This document shows positions 6,437 to 14,484 of a stretch of 22,558 bases of DNA, one piece after another. The notes under the pieces are model-generated. The model worked only from the letters and a program-made list of their open reading frames with translations, had not been told where the DNA came from and made no database searches. The stretch is from LMUY01 sp964242215 (GTDB lineage: Bacteria; Pseudomonadota; Alphaproteobacteria; Acetobacterales; Acetobacteraceae), in contig CAXTCJ010000094.1 of assembly GCA_964242215.1 (NCBI GenBank), forward strand, positions 1 through 22,558. Reading direction: 5' to 3'. Both the position numbers and the translations under genes were made by a program. The first letter of the stretch is position 1. Each line of letters begins with the position of its first letter.

Positions 6437-7218
6437 CTGGCGGTTCCGGGTGCCGACATCTTGCGGTGCAGTTCGGCCGTAACCCCGGCCGGCAGGATGT
6501 TCGCAATCGCCGATTGCAGCTTGTTGTGCCAGCCGGTCACCACGTCGCCCTCACCCTTCATCATGGCGGAGAAGCCCTTCTCCGCCACCATCGCCGGGTC
6601 GTCCTTCTTCGCCGTGCCGACCTTGGTGTCCATCATGTCGGCCGTCTCAAAGAAATCGGTCTCGGTGGCACCTGGCATCAGGCACGTGACGGTGACGCCA
6701 CTTCCCATCAGCTCGTGCCGGAGCGCGAACGAGAAGCTGTCCAGGAATGCCTTCGATCCGTTGTAGACCGCCTGGTAGGTCCCCGGCATGAACCCGGCGA
6801 TCGACCCGGTGATCAGGATGCGGCCTTCACCGCTGCCCCGCATGTCGCGCGCCACCTTCTGCACCAGAAGCAGGGTGCCGGTGATGTTGGTGTCGACCAC
6901 CTTGCGCCACGCCGCCGGGTCCTGGTCCAGGAAGCCACGGCCCAGCCCGCGCCCGGCGTTGGCGAGCAACGCCGCCACTTTGCGCTCGCCGATCGCGGCA
7001 TAGAGTTTGTTCACGCCCTCGTCGCCGGACAGATCCGCCTGGACGGCGTCGACCTGCGCGTCGCTGTTGCGTAGCGCGGCCGCGGCGTCCTCGATCTTGC
7101 TATCGTCAGCGGCGACGATCACGTCGAACCCGCCGGCAATGCACTGCTTGGCAAGCTCGTAGCCGATGCCCGCGGAAGCGCCGGTAACCACGGCGAGCGG
7201 ACGATTGCTGTTAGCCAT
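6433..7218 (-). CDS. SDR family NAD(P)-dependent oxidoreductase
   Basis: The 261-residue protein has TGASAGIGYELA (12-23), NAG (87-89), S139, Y152 and K156 in the YNGSK motif, so the catalytic set is complete. The second SDR motif is followed by a C-terminal extension (about 195-261) containing MMDTKVGTAKKDDPAMVAEKG, unlike the SDR at 5645. That extension resembles DltE/YqjQ-type SDRs that act on lipidic or unknown substrates. It lies 29 bp downstream of the zinc alcohol dehydrogenase on the same strand, so the two likely form an operon. A possible weak ribosome site (AGGAGA) precedes ATG 7218. Confidence 0.9.
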   Translation of the reverse strand: MANSNRPLAVVTGASAGIGYELAKQCIAGGFDVIVAADDSKIEDAAAALRNSDAQVDAVQADLSGDEGVNKLYAAIGERKVAALLANAGRGLGRGFLDQDPAAWRKVVDTNITGTLLLVQKVARDMRGSGEGRILITGSIAGFMPGTYQAVYNGSKAFLDSFSFALRHELMGSGVTVTCLMPGATETDFFETADMMDTKVGTAKKDDPAMVAEKGFSAMMKGEGDVVTGWHNKLQSAIANILPAGVTAELHRKMSAPGTAS

Positions 7219-7247
7219 TCTGGTAGTCTCCTAAAGTCTCTACAGGG

Positions 7248-8417
7248 TCAGGGCGTGAGCATGACTTTGATGCAGCCGTCCTGCTTGTCGCGGAACGTCT
7301 TGTACATCTCGGGTCCATCCTCGAGCTTGGCCTTGTGCGTGATGACGAAGGAGGGATCGATCTCGCCGGTCTCGATCCGCTTCATCAGGCTCGGCAGGTA
7401 GTGCTGCACCGGGGTCTGGGCCATCTTGAAGGTCAGCCCGCGATTGATGGCGCTGCCCATCGGGACCTTGTCCAAGAAGCCGCCATACACGCCGATGATC
7501 GAGACGATGCCGAAGTTGCGGCAGTTGTTGATGGCTTGGCGCAGCACGTGCGGCCGATCGGTGCCCATGAACAGCGCGACCTTTGCCCGATCCAGCATCG
7601 AGTCGAAGCTGGCCGCAGTGTGCGGCTCGGTGCCCACGGCATCGATGCAGGCGTCGGCGCCGCGGCCGTGAGTCAGTTCCTGGATGCGGTCGTAGACGTC
7701 CTCCTTCATGAAATCGATCGTGATCGCGCCGGCCGCCTCGGCCATGCGCAGCCGCTCCGGCACGGTGTCGATGGCGATCACCCGCTCGGCGCCGAGCAAG
7801 AAGGCGCTGCGAATCGAGAACTGCGCCACCGGGCCGCAGCCGAACACGGCAATGGTCTCGCCGCCTTTGATCTCGCAGAAATCAGCGCCCATGTATCCGG
7901 TCGGGAAGATGTCGGACAGGAACAGCGCCTGCTCGTCGGTCACGCCTTCCGGCACCTTGATCGGCCCGACGTCAGCGTAGGGCACCCGCAAATATTCCGC
8001 CTGCCCGCCCGGGATCCCGCCCAGCAGGTGCGAGTAGCCGAATAGTGCTGCCGGCGAGTGGCCCCACAGTTCGGCTGCCATCTTTGCGTTAGGGTTGGAG
8101 CGTTCGCATCCCGAGAAATAGCCGCGCTTGCAGAAGAAGCATTCGCCACATGCGATGGTGAACGGCACCACCACGCGGTCGCCCTTCTTGAGCTTGCGTA
8201 CCTCGCTGCCGACCTCGACCACCTCGCCCATGCACTCATGGCCGACGATGTCGCCGCTCTTCATCGTGGGGATGACGCCGTCGAGTAGATGCAGGTCCGA
8301 GCCGCAGATCGCACAGGCGGTCATCTTGATGATGACGTCGCTGGCCTGTTGGATCTTCGGGTCGGGGACGGTGTCGCAGCGTATATCGCCCTTCCCGTGC
8401 CACGTAAGTGCCTTCAT
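7248..8417 (-). CDS. Zinc-dependent alcohol dehydrogenase (formaldehyde dehydrogenase-like MDR)
   Basis: This medium-chain dehydrogenase has 389 residues. Catalytic-zinc ligands are C38 in ICGSDLH and H60/E61 in GHECMGE. Four structural-zinc cysteines stand at 90, 93, 96 and 104. The nucleotide-binding motif is GCGPVAQ (193-199). The long form and the N-terminus MKALTWHGKGDIRCD match the glutathione-independent formaldehyde dehydrogenase-like class of zinc ADHs, which oxidise aldehydes or alcohols with NAD; the actual substrate is open. ATG 8417 is chosen because AAAGGGAA lies just upstream and the family starts at MKAL; the frame continues to 8522 without family-like sequence. It is first in a two-gene operon with the SDR at 6433-7218. 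Confidence 0.9.
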   Translation of the reverse strand: MKALTWHGKGDIRCDTVPDPKIQQASDVIIKMTACAICGSDLHLLDGVIPTMKSGDIVGHECMGEVVEVGSEVRKLKKGDRVVVPFTIACGECFFCKRGYFSGCERSNPNAKMAAELWGHSPAALFGYSHLLGGIPGGQAEYLRVPYADVGPIKVPEGVTDEQALFLSDIFPTGYMGADFCEIKGGETIAVFGCGPVAQFSIRSAFLLGAERVIAIDTVPERLRMAEAAGAITIDFMKEDVYDRIQELTHGRGADACIDAVGTEPHTAASFDSMLDRAKVALFMGTDRPHVLRQAINNCRNFGIVSIIGVYGGFLDKVPMGSAINRGLTFKMAQTPVQHYLPSLMKRIETGEIDPSFVITHKAKLEDGPEMYKTFRDKQDGCIKVMLTP

Positions 8418-8569
8418 CGAATTCCCTTTCGCGCTCTGCCGCCGCCGATGAACGGGGCAATGCCGGCAGTGTTCCTTGGGCCGGTGGACAGTCGCGTTGG
8501 GGTGATCGGGAACATTGCGCATGTTAAGCCGTTCGGTCGGTTCCGCGACCGCACTGGTACAACTGCAGA

Positions 8570-11113
8570 ATGACCCCCACGATATTGGCTCGCGTCACGA
8601 ATGCCTGCGTGCGACACGCCTGGGCGGTCATCGTATTCGTCGCGGTGCTCGCAGCGGCAGCTGGCACCTATTCGGCCTCCCATTTCGCGATCACCACCGA
8701 CACCGACCGCTTGATGCCTGCCTCCCTGCCGTGGGTGCAGCGCGAGCACGCGTATCAGGCGGCGTTTCCGCCGAAGCAGATCGTGGCTGTCGTCCAGGCT
8801 CCCACGCCCGAGCTCGCGGGGGACGCTGCATCGCGGCTGGTGACCGGGTTGCAGTCGCACGCCGGCGCGGTGAAGTCGGTCGAGCAGCCGCAGGGTGGTG
8901 CCTTTCTTGCCCGCGCCGGGCTGCTGTTCCTGCCGACGCGGCAAGTGGAGCAGGTCGCGGGCCAACTCGCCGAGGCGCGACCGCTGCTGGCCGAGCTCGC
9001 GGCCGACCCGTCGCTGCGTGGCGCCATGCAGGCGCTTGCCGGGTCGGCGAAGATGGGGCCGCACGCCGCGGATCGCCCGGCCGCCCTGCTGGCCGACACG
9101 CTGGACGCCGCGTTTGCCAGGCGGTTCGCGTCGTTCTCGTGGCAGACCCTGCTGCAGGGGCACGACCCGGCGGCGTCCGATCTGCGCCAGCTGCTTCCGA
9201 TCGAGCCAAAGCTGGACTTCGCCGCCCTGCAACCCGGCAAGCCGGCGAGCGACGCCATCCGTCAGGCTGCCGCCGACGCTCGGATCGGGCCCGAGGATGG
9301 TGCCACGCTACACCTGACTGGCGCGGCGCCGGTCAACGACGAACAATTCGCCACCCTGTCGAGCGGGGCAGCCCTGAACGGCATCGGCACCGCTGCGGCC
9401 GTGCTGCTGATCCTGTGGCTGGCGCTTCGTTCGGGGCGGATCGTGCTGGCGGTGGTGCTGAACCTGATGGTCGGCCTGGCGCTCACGGCGGCCGCCGGAT
9501 TGCTGACGGTGGGCGCGTTCAACCTGATCTCCGTCGCCTTCGCCGTGCTGTTCGTGGGGCTGGGCGCCGATTTCGGCATTCAGTTCGGCGTGCGCTACCG
9601 GTCCGAGCGCCACGACACGGACGAGATCCGGGCCGCCCTCGGGAGTGCCGCGACCAAGGCCGGCAGCGCGCTCGCCCTGGCCGCCGCGGGTGTCACGGCC
9701 GGGTTCTTCTCGTTTCTGCCCACCGACTACAAGGGCGTGTCCGAGCTCGGGCAGATCGCCGGCCAGGGTATGGTGATCGCCTTCGTGCTCACCCTGACGC
9801 TGCTGCCCGCCTTGCTCGCCGTGCTGCGCCCACCCGGCGAGCCGGAGGGGCTGGGGTATGCATTCCTGGCCCCGGTGGATTCCTTCCTGGGCCGCCACCG
9901 CATCTTCGTCGTCGTAGCAACGCTCGGCGTGGTGTTGGCCGGGTCGCCGTTGCTGATCTGGCTGCATTTCGATTTCGACCCGATGCACCTCCAGGACCCG
10001 AACGGCGAGGCGGTTCGCACCTACCGCGAGCTGAGCCGTGACCCGGGGACCGGAGTTGCCGCCGTCGACGTCGCGGTCCCGTCGATCGCGGAGGCCCGGA
10101 CCCTCGCGCAACGACTGGATGCGTTGCCGCAAGTGCAGGGCACGCGCACGATCGACACCCTGGTCCCGGACGATCAAGTGCCCAAGCTCGCGGCGATCCG
10201 GCGCACGGCCGCCACGCTGCTACCGGCGCTCGATCCACCGGCGACCCGCCCGGCGCCGACCGACGCCGAAACCGTCGCCGCGATCCGCGAGGCCGCTTCC
10301 GCCCTTCCTGCCGGCGCCTCCGAGGACCGGCTGAAGCCGCTCCTGTCCCGGCTTGCCGATGCCGACCCGGCGATGCGAACTACGGTGGCCGACGCGATCG
10401 TGCGGCCGCTGCGGCTCGATCTCGATCGTGTGCGGGCCATGTTGCAGCCCGAGCCGGTGAGCATCGCGACGATCCCGGCCGAGATGCGGGCCGATTGGTT
10501 GCGGCCCGACGGGCAGGCGCGGGTGCAGATCCTGCCCAAGGGCGACCCGAACGACACCACCGCCATGGCCGATTTTGCCCGCGCAGTGCTGTCGGTGGCA
10601 CCGGCGGCCAGCGGCACGGCGATCACGCTGCTGGAATCGGAGCGGACCGTGGTGCGCGCCTTCATCGAGGCTGGGATCTTCGCCGTGCTGTCGATCGCGA
10701 TCATCCTGTGGATCACGTTGCGGCGGTTCCTGCACGTGCTGCTGACCCTGGTGCCGCTGTTGGTGGCCGGGGCGCTGACGCTGGAGATCACGGTGCTGAT
10801 CGGCCAGCCGATGAACTTCGCCAACATCATCGCCCTGCCGCTGCTGCTCGGCGTGGGGGTGGCGTTCAAGATCTACTATATACTTGCGTGGCGGCGGGGC
10901 GCGACAAACCTGCTGCAATCGACGTTGACCCGGGCGGTGTTCTTCTCGGCGCTGACGACGATGACGGCATTCGGGAGCCTGTGGCTGTCGAACCAGCCGG
11001 GGATGTCGTCGATGGGCAAGCTGATGGCGCTCGCACTACTATGTACTCTATTGGCGGCGGTGCTGTTCCAGCCCGCGTTGATGGGGCCGCCGCGCCAGAA
11101 AGCGAGCGATTGA
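8570..11113 (+). CDS. hpnN: Hopanoid-associated RND transporter HpnN
   Basis: The 847-residue MMPL/RND-type protein has the HpnN layout. TM1 is about residues 17-37. A first periplasmic domain starts with HFAITTDTDRLMPASLPWVQRE. A TM block follows with GLGADFGIQFGVRYRSER (about 328-345), then a second periplasmic domain and a second TM block with LLLGVGVAFKIYYILAW (about 755-771). HpnN moves hopanoids from the inner to the outer membrane, as shown in Rhodopseudomonas and Burkholderia. Here no other hopanoid gene is adjacent; mmsB follows after 51 bp and a carotenoid operon lies 3.4 kb on. The ATG sits in a 152-bp divergent gap shared with the alcohol dehydrogenase. Near the 3' end two short runs use rare AT-rich codons. 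Confidence 0.9.
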   Translation: MTPTILARVTNACVRHAWAVIVFVAVLAAAAGTYSASHFAITTDTDRLMPASLPWVQREHAYQAAFPPKQIVAVVQAPTPELAGDAASRLVTGLQSHAGAVKSVEQPQGGAFLARAGLLFLPTRQVEQVAGQLAEARPLLAELAADPSLRGAMQALAGSAKMGPHAADRPAALLADTLDAAFARRFASFSWQTLLQGHDPAASDLRQLLPIEPKLDFAALQPGKPASDAIRQAAADARIGPEDGATLHLTGAAPVNDEQFATLSSGAALNGIGTAAAVLLILWLALRSGRIVLAVVLNLMVGLALTAAAGLLTVGAFNLISVAFAVLFVGLGADFGIQFGVRYRSERHDTDEIRAALGSAATKAGSALALAAAGVTAGFFSFLPTDYKGVSELGQIAGQGMVIAFVLTLTLLPALLAVLRPPGEPEGLGYAFLAPVDSFLGRHRIFVVVATLGVVLAGSPLLIWLHFDFDPMHLQDPNGEAVRTYRELSRDPGTGVAAVDVAVPSIAEARTLAQRLDALPQVQGTRTIDTLVPDDQVPKLAAIRRTAATLLPALDPPATRPAPTDAETVAAIREAASALPAGASEDRLKPLLSRLADADPAMRTTVADAIVRPLRLDLDRVRAMLQPEPVSIATIPAEMRADWLRPDGQARVQILPKGDPNDTTAMADFARAVLSVAPAASGTAITLLESERTVVRAFIEAGIFAVLSIAIILWITLRRFLHVLLTLVPLLVAGALTLEITVLIGQPMNFANIIALPLLLGVGVAFKIYYILAWRRGATNLLQSTLTRAVFFSALTTMTAFGSLWLSNQPGMSSMGKLMALALLCTLLAAVLFQPALMGPPRQKASD

Positions 11114-11164
11114 CGCCCCTGCACCGGACCGCGAGTCTGCGGCCAATCAAAGGGAGCAACGGAC

Positions 11165-12049
11165 ATGGCGACGATCGCATTCATCGGGCTGGGGAACATG
11201 GGCGCGCCGATGGCGGCCAACCTGCTCCGCGCCGGGCACTCCGTCCGAGGCTATGACCTGGCACCGGCGGCGGCCGAGGCCGCCGCCAATCTGGGAATCG
11301 ATCTGGCCGGATCGGCCCGGGACGCCGTGCATGGGGCCGACACCGTCATTACGATGCTGCCGGCCGGCAAGCACGTGGCAGCCTGCTACGCCGACATCCT
11401 GCCCGCCGCCGCCGCGGGCACGCTGTTCGTCGACTGCTCGACGATCGATGTCACCGCCGCCCGGGCGGCGCACGAGGCCGCCACCGCCGCCGGCATGGCC
11501 AGCGTGGACGCGCCGGTGTCGGGCGGGGTCGGTGGCGCGCAGGCGGGGACGCTCACCTTCATGGCCGGTGGCGCGCAGGCGGCCTTCGCGCGCGCCGAGC
11601 CGATCCTGCAGGCGATTGGCAAGCGGATCGTGCTGTGCGGCGAGGCTGGCGCCGGGCAGGCGGCCAAGATCTGCAACAACATGATCCTCGGCATCTCGAT
11701 GATCGCCGTGTCCGAGGCGTTCGTGCTGGCGGAGAAACTAGGCCTGTCGCACCAGGCGCTCTTCGACGTCGCCAGCACGGCGTCCGGCCAATGCTGGTCG
11801 CTGACCAATTATTGCCCGGTGCCGGGCCCGGTGCCCGCCTCCCCCGCCAATCGCGACTATGTCCCGGGCTTCGCGACGGCACTGATGCTGAAAGACCTGA
11901 CGTTGGCGCAGGAGGCGGCGACCGCGACCGGGGCGCAGACGCTCCTGGGGGCGCATGCGCAGCAGATCTACTCCCATTTCGCCGAAAACCATGCGGCACT
12001 CGACTTTTCCGCGATCGTCACGGCGCTGCGAGATGGCCAGGGGCAATGA
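11165..12049 (+). CDS. mmsB: 3-hydroxyisobutyrate dehydrogenase
   Basis: The 294-residue beta-hydroxyacid dehydrogenase has GLGNMGAPMAANL (8-20) for NAD binding, DAPVSGG (115-121) for substrate binding and catalytic K168 in AAKICNN. The segment CWSLTNYCPVPGPV followed by PGFATALMLKDL is typical of MmsB rather than of tartronate semialdehyde or 6-phosphogluconate dehydrogenases. It oxidises 3-hydroxyisobutyrate to methylmalonate semialdehyde in valine breakdown. AGGGAG precedes ATG 11165 with good spacing. It is 51 bp downstream of hpnN on the same strand but has no obvious functional link to it; other valine-pathway genes are not in the window. Confidence 0.92.
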   Translation: MATIAFIGLGNMGAPMAANLLRAGHSVRGYDLAPAAAEAAANLGIDLAGSARDAVHGADTVITMLPAGKHVAACYADILPAAAAGTLFVDCSTIDVTAARAAHEAATAAGMASVDAPVSGGVGGAQAGTLTFMAGGAQAAFARAEPILQAIGKRIVLCGEAGAGQAAKICNNMILGISMIAVSEAFVLAEKLGLSHQALFDVASTASGQCWSLTNYCPVPGPVPASPANRDYVPGFATALMLKDLTLAQEAATATGAQTLLGAHAQQIYSHFAENHAALDFSAIVTALRDGQGQ

Positions 12050-12134
12050 CCGGGGAGGAATGACCGTGCACGGTGCTGTGTCTTGTTAACGCCACTTTCT
12101 ACGGCCAACTCCATCTCATAAGGAGATCGAGACG

Positions 12135-12479
12135 ATGACAAATATCGGACGGCTCGTGGCAGGCGCGGCGCTGGTTCTCGCGCTAGGTGCGACTCCGGCC
12201 CTGGCGCAACGCGGCGGTGGCGGCGGTGGTGGTGGTGGTGGCTTCCACGGCGGCGGCGGCGGTGGATATGGCGGAGGTGGCTTCGGCGGCGGCCGCGGCG
12301 GGTACGGTGGCGGTTACCGAGGTGGATACGGGGGAGGTTACGGCGGCTACGGTGGTTACCGTGGCGGCTATGGCGGCTACGGTTATGGCGGATATGGCTA
12401 TGGGGCGGCTTACGGCTACCCCGGGATTTACGGCTACCCGTACGTGTATTCCTACGCCCCGTACTACTATCCCTATTGA
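12135..12479 (+). CDS. Secreted Gly/Tyr-rich low-complexity protein
   Basis: The 114-residue product starts with a clear Sec signal peptide (1-24, ending ATPALA before Q25). The mature 90 residues are nearly all glycine and tyrosine, with a few Arg, Phe and Pro. A poly-Gly block comes first, then GGYGGY and RGGYGG repeats, and a Tyr/Pro-rich end (YPYVYSYAPYYYPY). I count 23 Tyr in the mature part and no Cys or Lys. A strong ribosome site AAGGAG sits about 9 bp before ATG 12135, which argues for real expression. Function is unknown; similar low-complexity proteins can be adhesive, cell-wall linked or self-associating. A long alternative frame over the same DNA (12187-12606) is a by-product of the GGN repeats. 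Confidence 0.8.
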   Translation: MTNIGRLVAGAALVLALGATPALAQRGGGGGGGGGGFHGGGGGGYGGGGFGGGRGGYGGGYRGGYGGGYGGYGGYRGGYGGYGYGGYGYGAAYGYPGIYGYPYVYSYAPYYYPY

Positions 12480-12517
12480 GGCGTCTCCTCGTTCTCTGTC
12501 ATGGCAGGGTGATTGGC

Positions 12518-12553
12518 TTCTCCCTCTCCCGTCCGTTTACGGGAGAGGGAGAG
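12518..12553. terminator. Strong hairpin, palindromic repeat copy C / bidirectional terminator
   Basis: A perfect 14-bp stem, TCTCCCTCTCCCGT (12519-12532) with ACGGGAGAGGGAGA (12539-12552), surrounds the 6-nt loop CCGTTT. It belongs to the same CTCCCTCTCCC family as the two repeats near the window start. It sits about 40 bp after the stop of the Gly/Tyr-rich gene and overlaps the last codons of the convergent MOSC gene. It has no T-tract, so intrinsic termination is possible but not certain. Confidence 0.65.
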
Positions 12554-13013
12554 TCGAGACCGGCAAACGGGTGATCGCATCGCCCACTTGGATCTCACCG
12601 GCCTGAACGACCCTCGCCGTCACTCCGCCTTGACCCCTCACCGCGTTGTAGCCTCCGGTGCCCAGGATCTCCTCCATTCGTGAACACGGGTGGCACTCCC
12701 CTGTCACCTCCAGAATTGCGGAGCCGACGGCGACCCGGCGTTCCCGTAGCGCGAGCAAGTTGATCCCGCTGACGACGATGTTGCGACGCATCAACTCCGC
12801 TGGAACCTCCGCCCGCCCAAGGAAAGCGGCAATCGCCTGAAGCGCCTCCGCGGTGATCAGCGTGACCTGCCGCGTCCCGGCGCTGCCAGGCCGGCCCTGC
12901 CAGCGATCCCCAACAACTCCCGCGATCATATCCAGTTGGACCCGTTCGACGGCAGCCATCGGAGCGCGCCGGGCGGGGCGCAGCCCGATCCAGCGCACCA
13001 CGCCGGGCCGCAT
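12537..13013 (-). CDS. MOSC domain-containing protein
   Basis: This is a MOSC (molybdenum cofactor sulfurase C-terminal) domain protein, at least 158 residues. Visible features are RQVTLITAEALQAIAAFLG, RRNIVVSGINLLALRERR, the conserved cysteine motif TGECHPCSRMEE, and GGYNAVRGQGGVTARV. MOSC domains bind molybdenum cofactor or transfer sulfur; YiiM-like members reduce N-hydroxylated compounds. ATG 13013 is the only ATG near the right place. Related-looking sequence continues upstream (LNPASPLARLLDGP), so the true start may be a CTG at 13055, whose bases overlap the TGA of the M20 gene, or a GTG at 13082/13085. The stop and the last codons lie inside a palindromic repeat. It probably shares an operon with the M20 peptidase. 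Confidence 0.85.
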   Translation of the reverse strand: MRPGVVRWIGLRPARRAPMAAVERVQLDMIAGVVGDRWQGRPGSAGTRQVTLITAEALQAIAAFLGRAEVPAELMRRNIVVSGINLLALRERRVAVGSAILEVTGECHPCSRMEEILGTGGYNAVRGQGGVTARVVQAGEIQVGDAITRLPVSTLPLP

Positions 13014-13051
13014 CGGGCCGTCGAGCAGCCGGGCAAGCGGCGACGCCGGGT

Positions 13052-14344
13052 TCAGCGGGATGGGCGGCGCTCCAGCCCACACCACTCGGCGATGGTCAGC
13101 GCCAACACCTTCGTCGTGTCGTGGACAGCGTCCAACCCGACGCTCTCGTCGATGCCGTGGATATTCTGCGCGTCCGGGCCGTAGCAGGCCGCCTGGGTGC
13201 CACCACTCAGCACGTAGTGGCGGGCATCGGTCAGCCCGGCGGAGGTGTAGTGCCGCAGCACCTCGCCGGTCACGGTGTGGTGTTGTTGAGACACGAGGCG
13301 GGAGATCGGCTGCTCGGCCGGGAACAGGCAGCCATCGGCCATGAACCCCTTGAACTCCACCGCCAACGTCGCGCCGTGCAGCCGCTCGTCCTTCGCGGTG
13401 CGGGCGACCAGCGCCTCGATCTCTGCGCGGACGGATTGGCAGGTCTGGCCCAGCATCACGCCGACGCGGATGCCTAGCTTCGCCCGGGTCGCGACGGAGC
13501 TGTTCCACTCGCCGCCTTCGAAGGTGCCGATGTTCACGTTGATCGGGTGGTTGTCGGCGGCGAACGCCGGGTGGCGGCGTTCGGCCCGGTTTGCCTCCGA
13601 CTCGTAGGCGCTGAACGCCTCGGAGACGATTGCGGCGGCCTGGATGGCGCTCACCCCGGCATGCGCCTCCCGCACATGGACGGGGCGGCCAGTGATGATG
13701 ACCCAGGCCCAGACCACGCCCACCTCCGCCACGTACAGGGCCGGGAAGCCGGGGCCCGGCTCGGGGATCAGGCAGGCGTCCGGTATCGGCAACGCGTGCA
13801 TCACGGCGAGCGCGCCGTTGCCGGTGCACTCTTCCTCGATCACCGCCGCCAACTGCAGCGGGGCTGCGGGCTGGAACCCGGCGGCGTGCAGGGCGCGCAC
13901 CGCCATCACGATGCTGGCAACCCCCGCCTTCATGTCGGCCGCACCGCGTCCGTACATGCGGCCGTCGCGGATATCCGGCTCGAAGGGCGGGGTGGTCCAC
14001 AGGTCGGCGGCCCCCTCCGGCACGACGTCGACATGGCCCTGCAGCAACAGCGAGCGGCCCGTCGCGTTCACCGGGTGGTACTCCGCCACCACGTTGTCCC
14101 GCCCGGCATACGACATCAGCGGCGGGGAGAAGCCGGGCACGCGCTCCAGGGCGGCCGTGTCCACCGGGACGCGGCGGGTGGGCAAGCCGAGCCCCTCGAA
14201 GGCGGCCGCCATGGCGTCGATCGCGCCCTGCTCCTGCCCCAGCACCGAGCGGTGCCGCACCAGTCCGGCCAGCAGCGCCACCGCGTCGTCGGCCTGTGAG
14301 TCGACCGCGTGGAGGATGGCTGTCTGGATGGCGGGGTCGAGCAT
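13052..14344 (-). CDS. M20 family metallopeptidase (ArgE/DapE-like deacylase)
   Basis: The 430-residue protein is a two-zinc M20 hydrolase. Ligands and catalytic residues are visible: H104 and D106 in GHVDVVP, the bridging D137 in GRGAADMKAG, the catalytic E171 region in VIEEECTGNG (169-178) and H396 in AQNIHGIDE. The lid/dimerisation domain spans about 190-310. Family members hydrolyse N-acyl amino acids, for example acetylornithine or succinyl-diaminopimelate; the longer length and GHVDVVP motif place this in the general ArgE/DapE-like group, with substrate unknown. ATG 14344 has AAGGA 8 bp upstream, while the open frame extends to 14602 over the carotenoid promoter. It is divergent from the carotenoid operon across a 140-bp gap. 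Confidence 0.9.
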   Translation of the reverse strand: MLDPAIQTAILHAVDSQADDAVALLAGLVRHRSVLGQEQGAIDAMAAAFEGLGLPTRRVPVDTAALERVPGFSPPLMSYAGRDNVVAEYHPVNATGRSLLLQGHVDVVPEGAADLWTTPPFEPDIRDGRMYGRGAADMKAGVASIVMAVRALHAAGFQPAAPLQLAAVIEEECTGNGALAVMHALPIPDACLIPEPGPGFPALYVAEVGVVWAWVIITGRPVHVREAHAGVSAIQAAAIVSEAFSAYESEANRAERRHPAFAADNHPINVNIGTFEGGEWNSSVATRAKLGIRVGVMLGQTCQSVRAEIEALVARTAKDERLHGATLAVEFKGFMADGCLFPAEQPISRLVSQQHHTVTGEVLRHYTSAGLTDARHYVLSGGTQAACYGPDAQNIHGIDESVGLDAVHDTTKVLALTIAEWCGLERRPSR

Positions 14345-14484
14345 GGGTGGCGTCCTTGCGTTTCGGGCGGCAGAATGCGCGCAGGAGAAACCGTGACAAG
14401 AGCCGGTCCCACCCCAAGTGCACGCCTCGGTGGTGGCACGTTTCCAGTTCCACCAGTTTAAAGGTAAGGTCAGCCTATGCCCGA

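Noticed and set aside
8515..10041. 508-codon plus-strand frame overlapping hpnN
   Set aside because: It lies in another frame over hpnN, which shows full RND/MMPL motifs; this frame has no recognisable family content.
12210..12400. Possible CRISPR-like or tandem DNA repeat array
   Set aside because: The repetition follows glycine/tyrosine codons and has no regular spacers or constant repeat unit.
12187..12606. 139-codon frame over the Gly/Tyr-rich gene
   Set aside because: The Ala/Val/Thr repeats arise from reading GGN/TAY repeats in another frame. The 12135 frame has the ribosome site and signal peptide.
12537..14453. Single 638-residue minus-strand protein
   Set aside because: Only its last 158-170 residues are MOSC-like. 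The rest is a shifted frame over the M20 peptidase, whose catalytic motifs are in the other frame.
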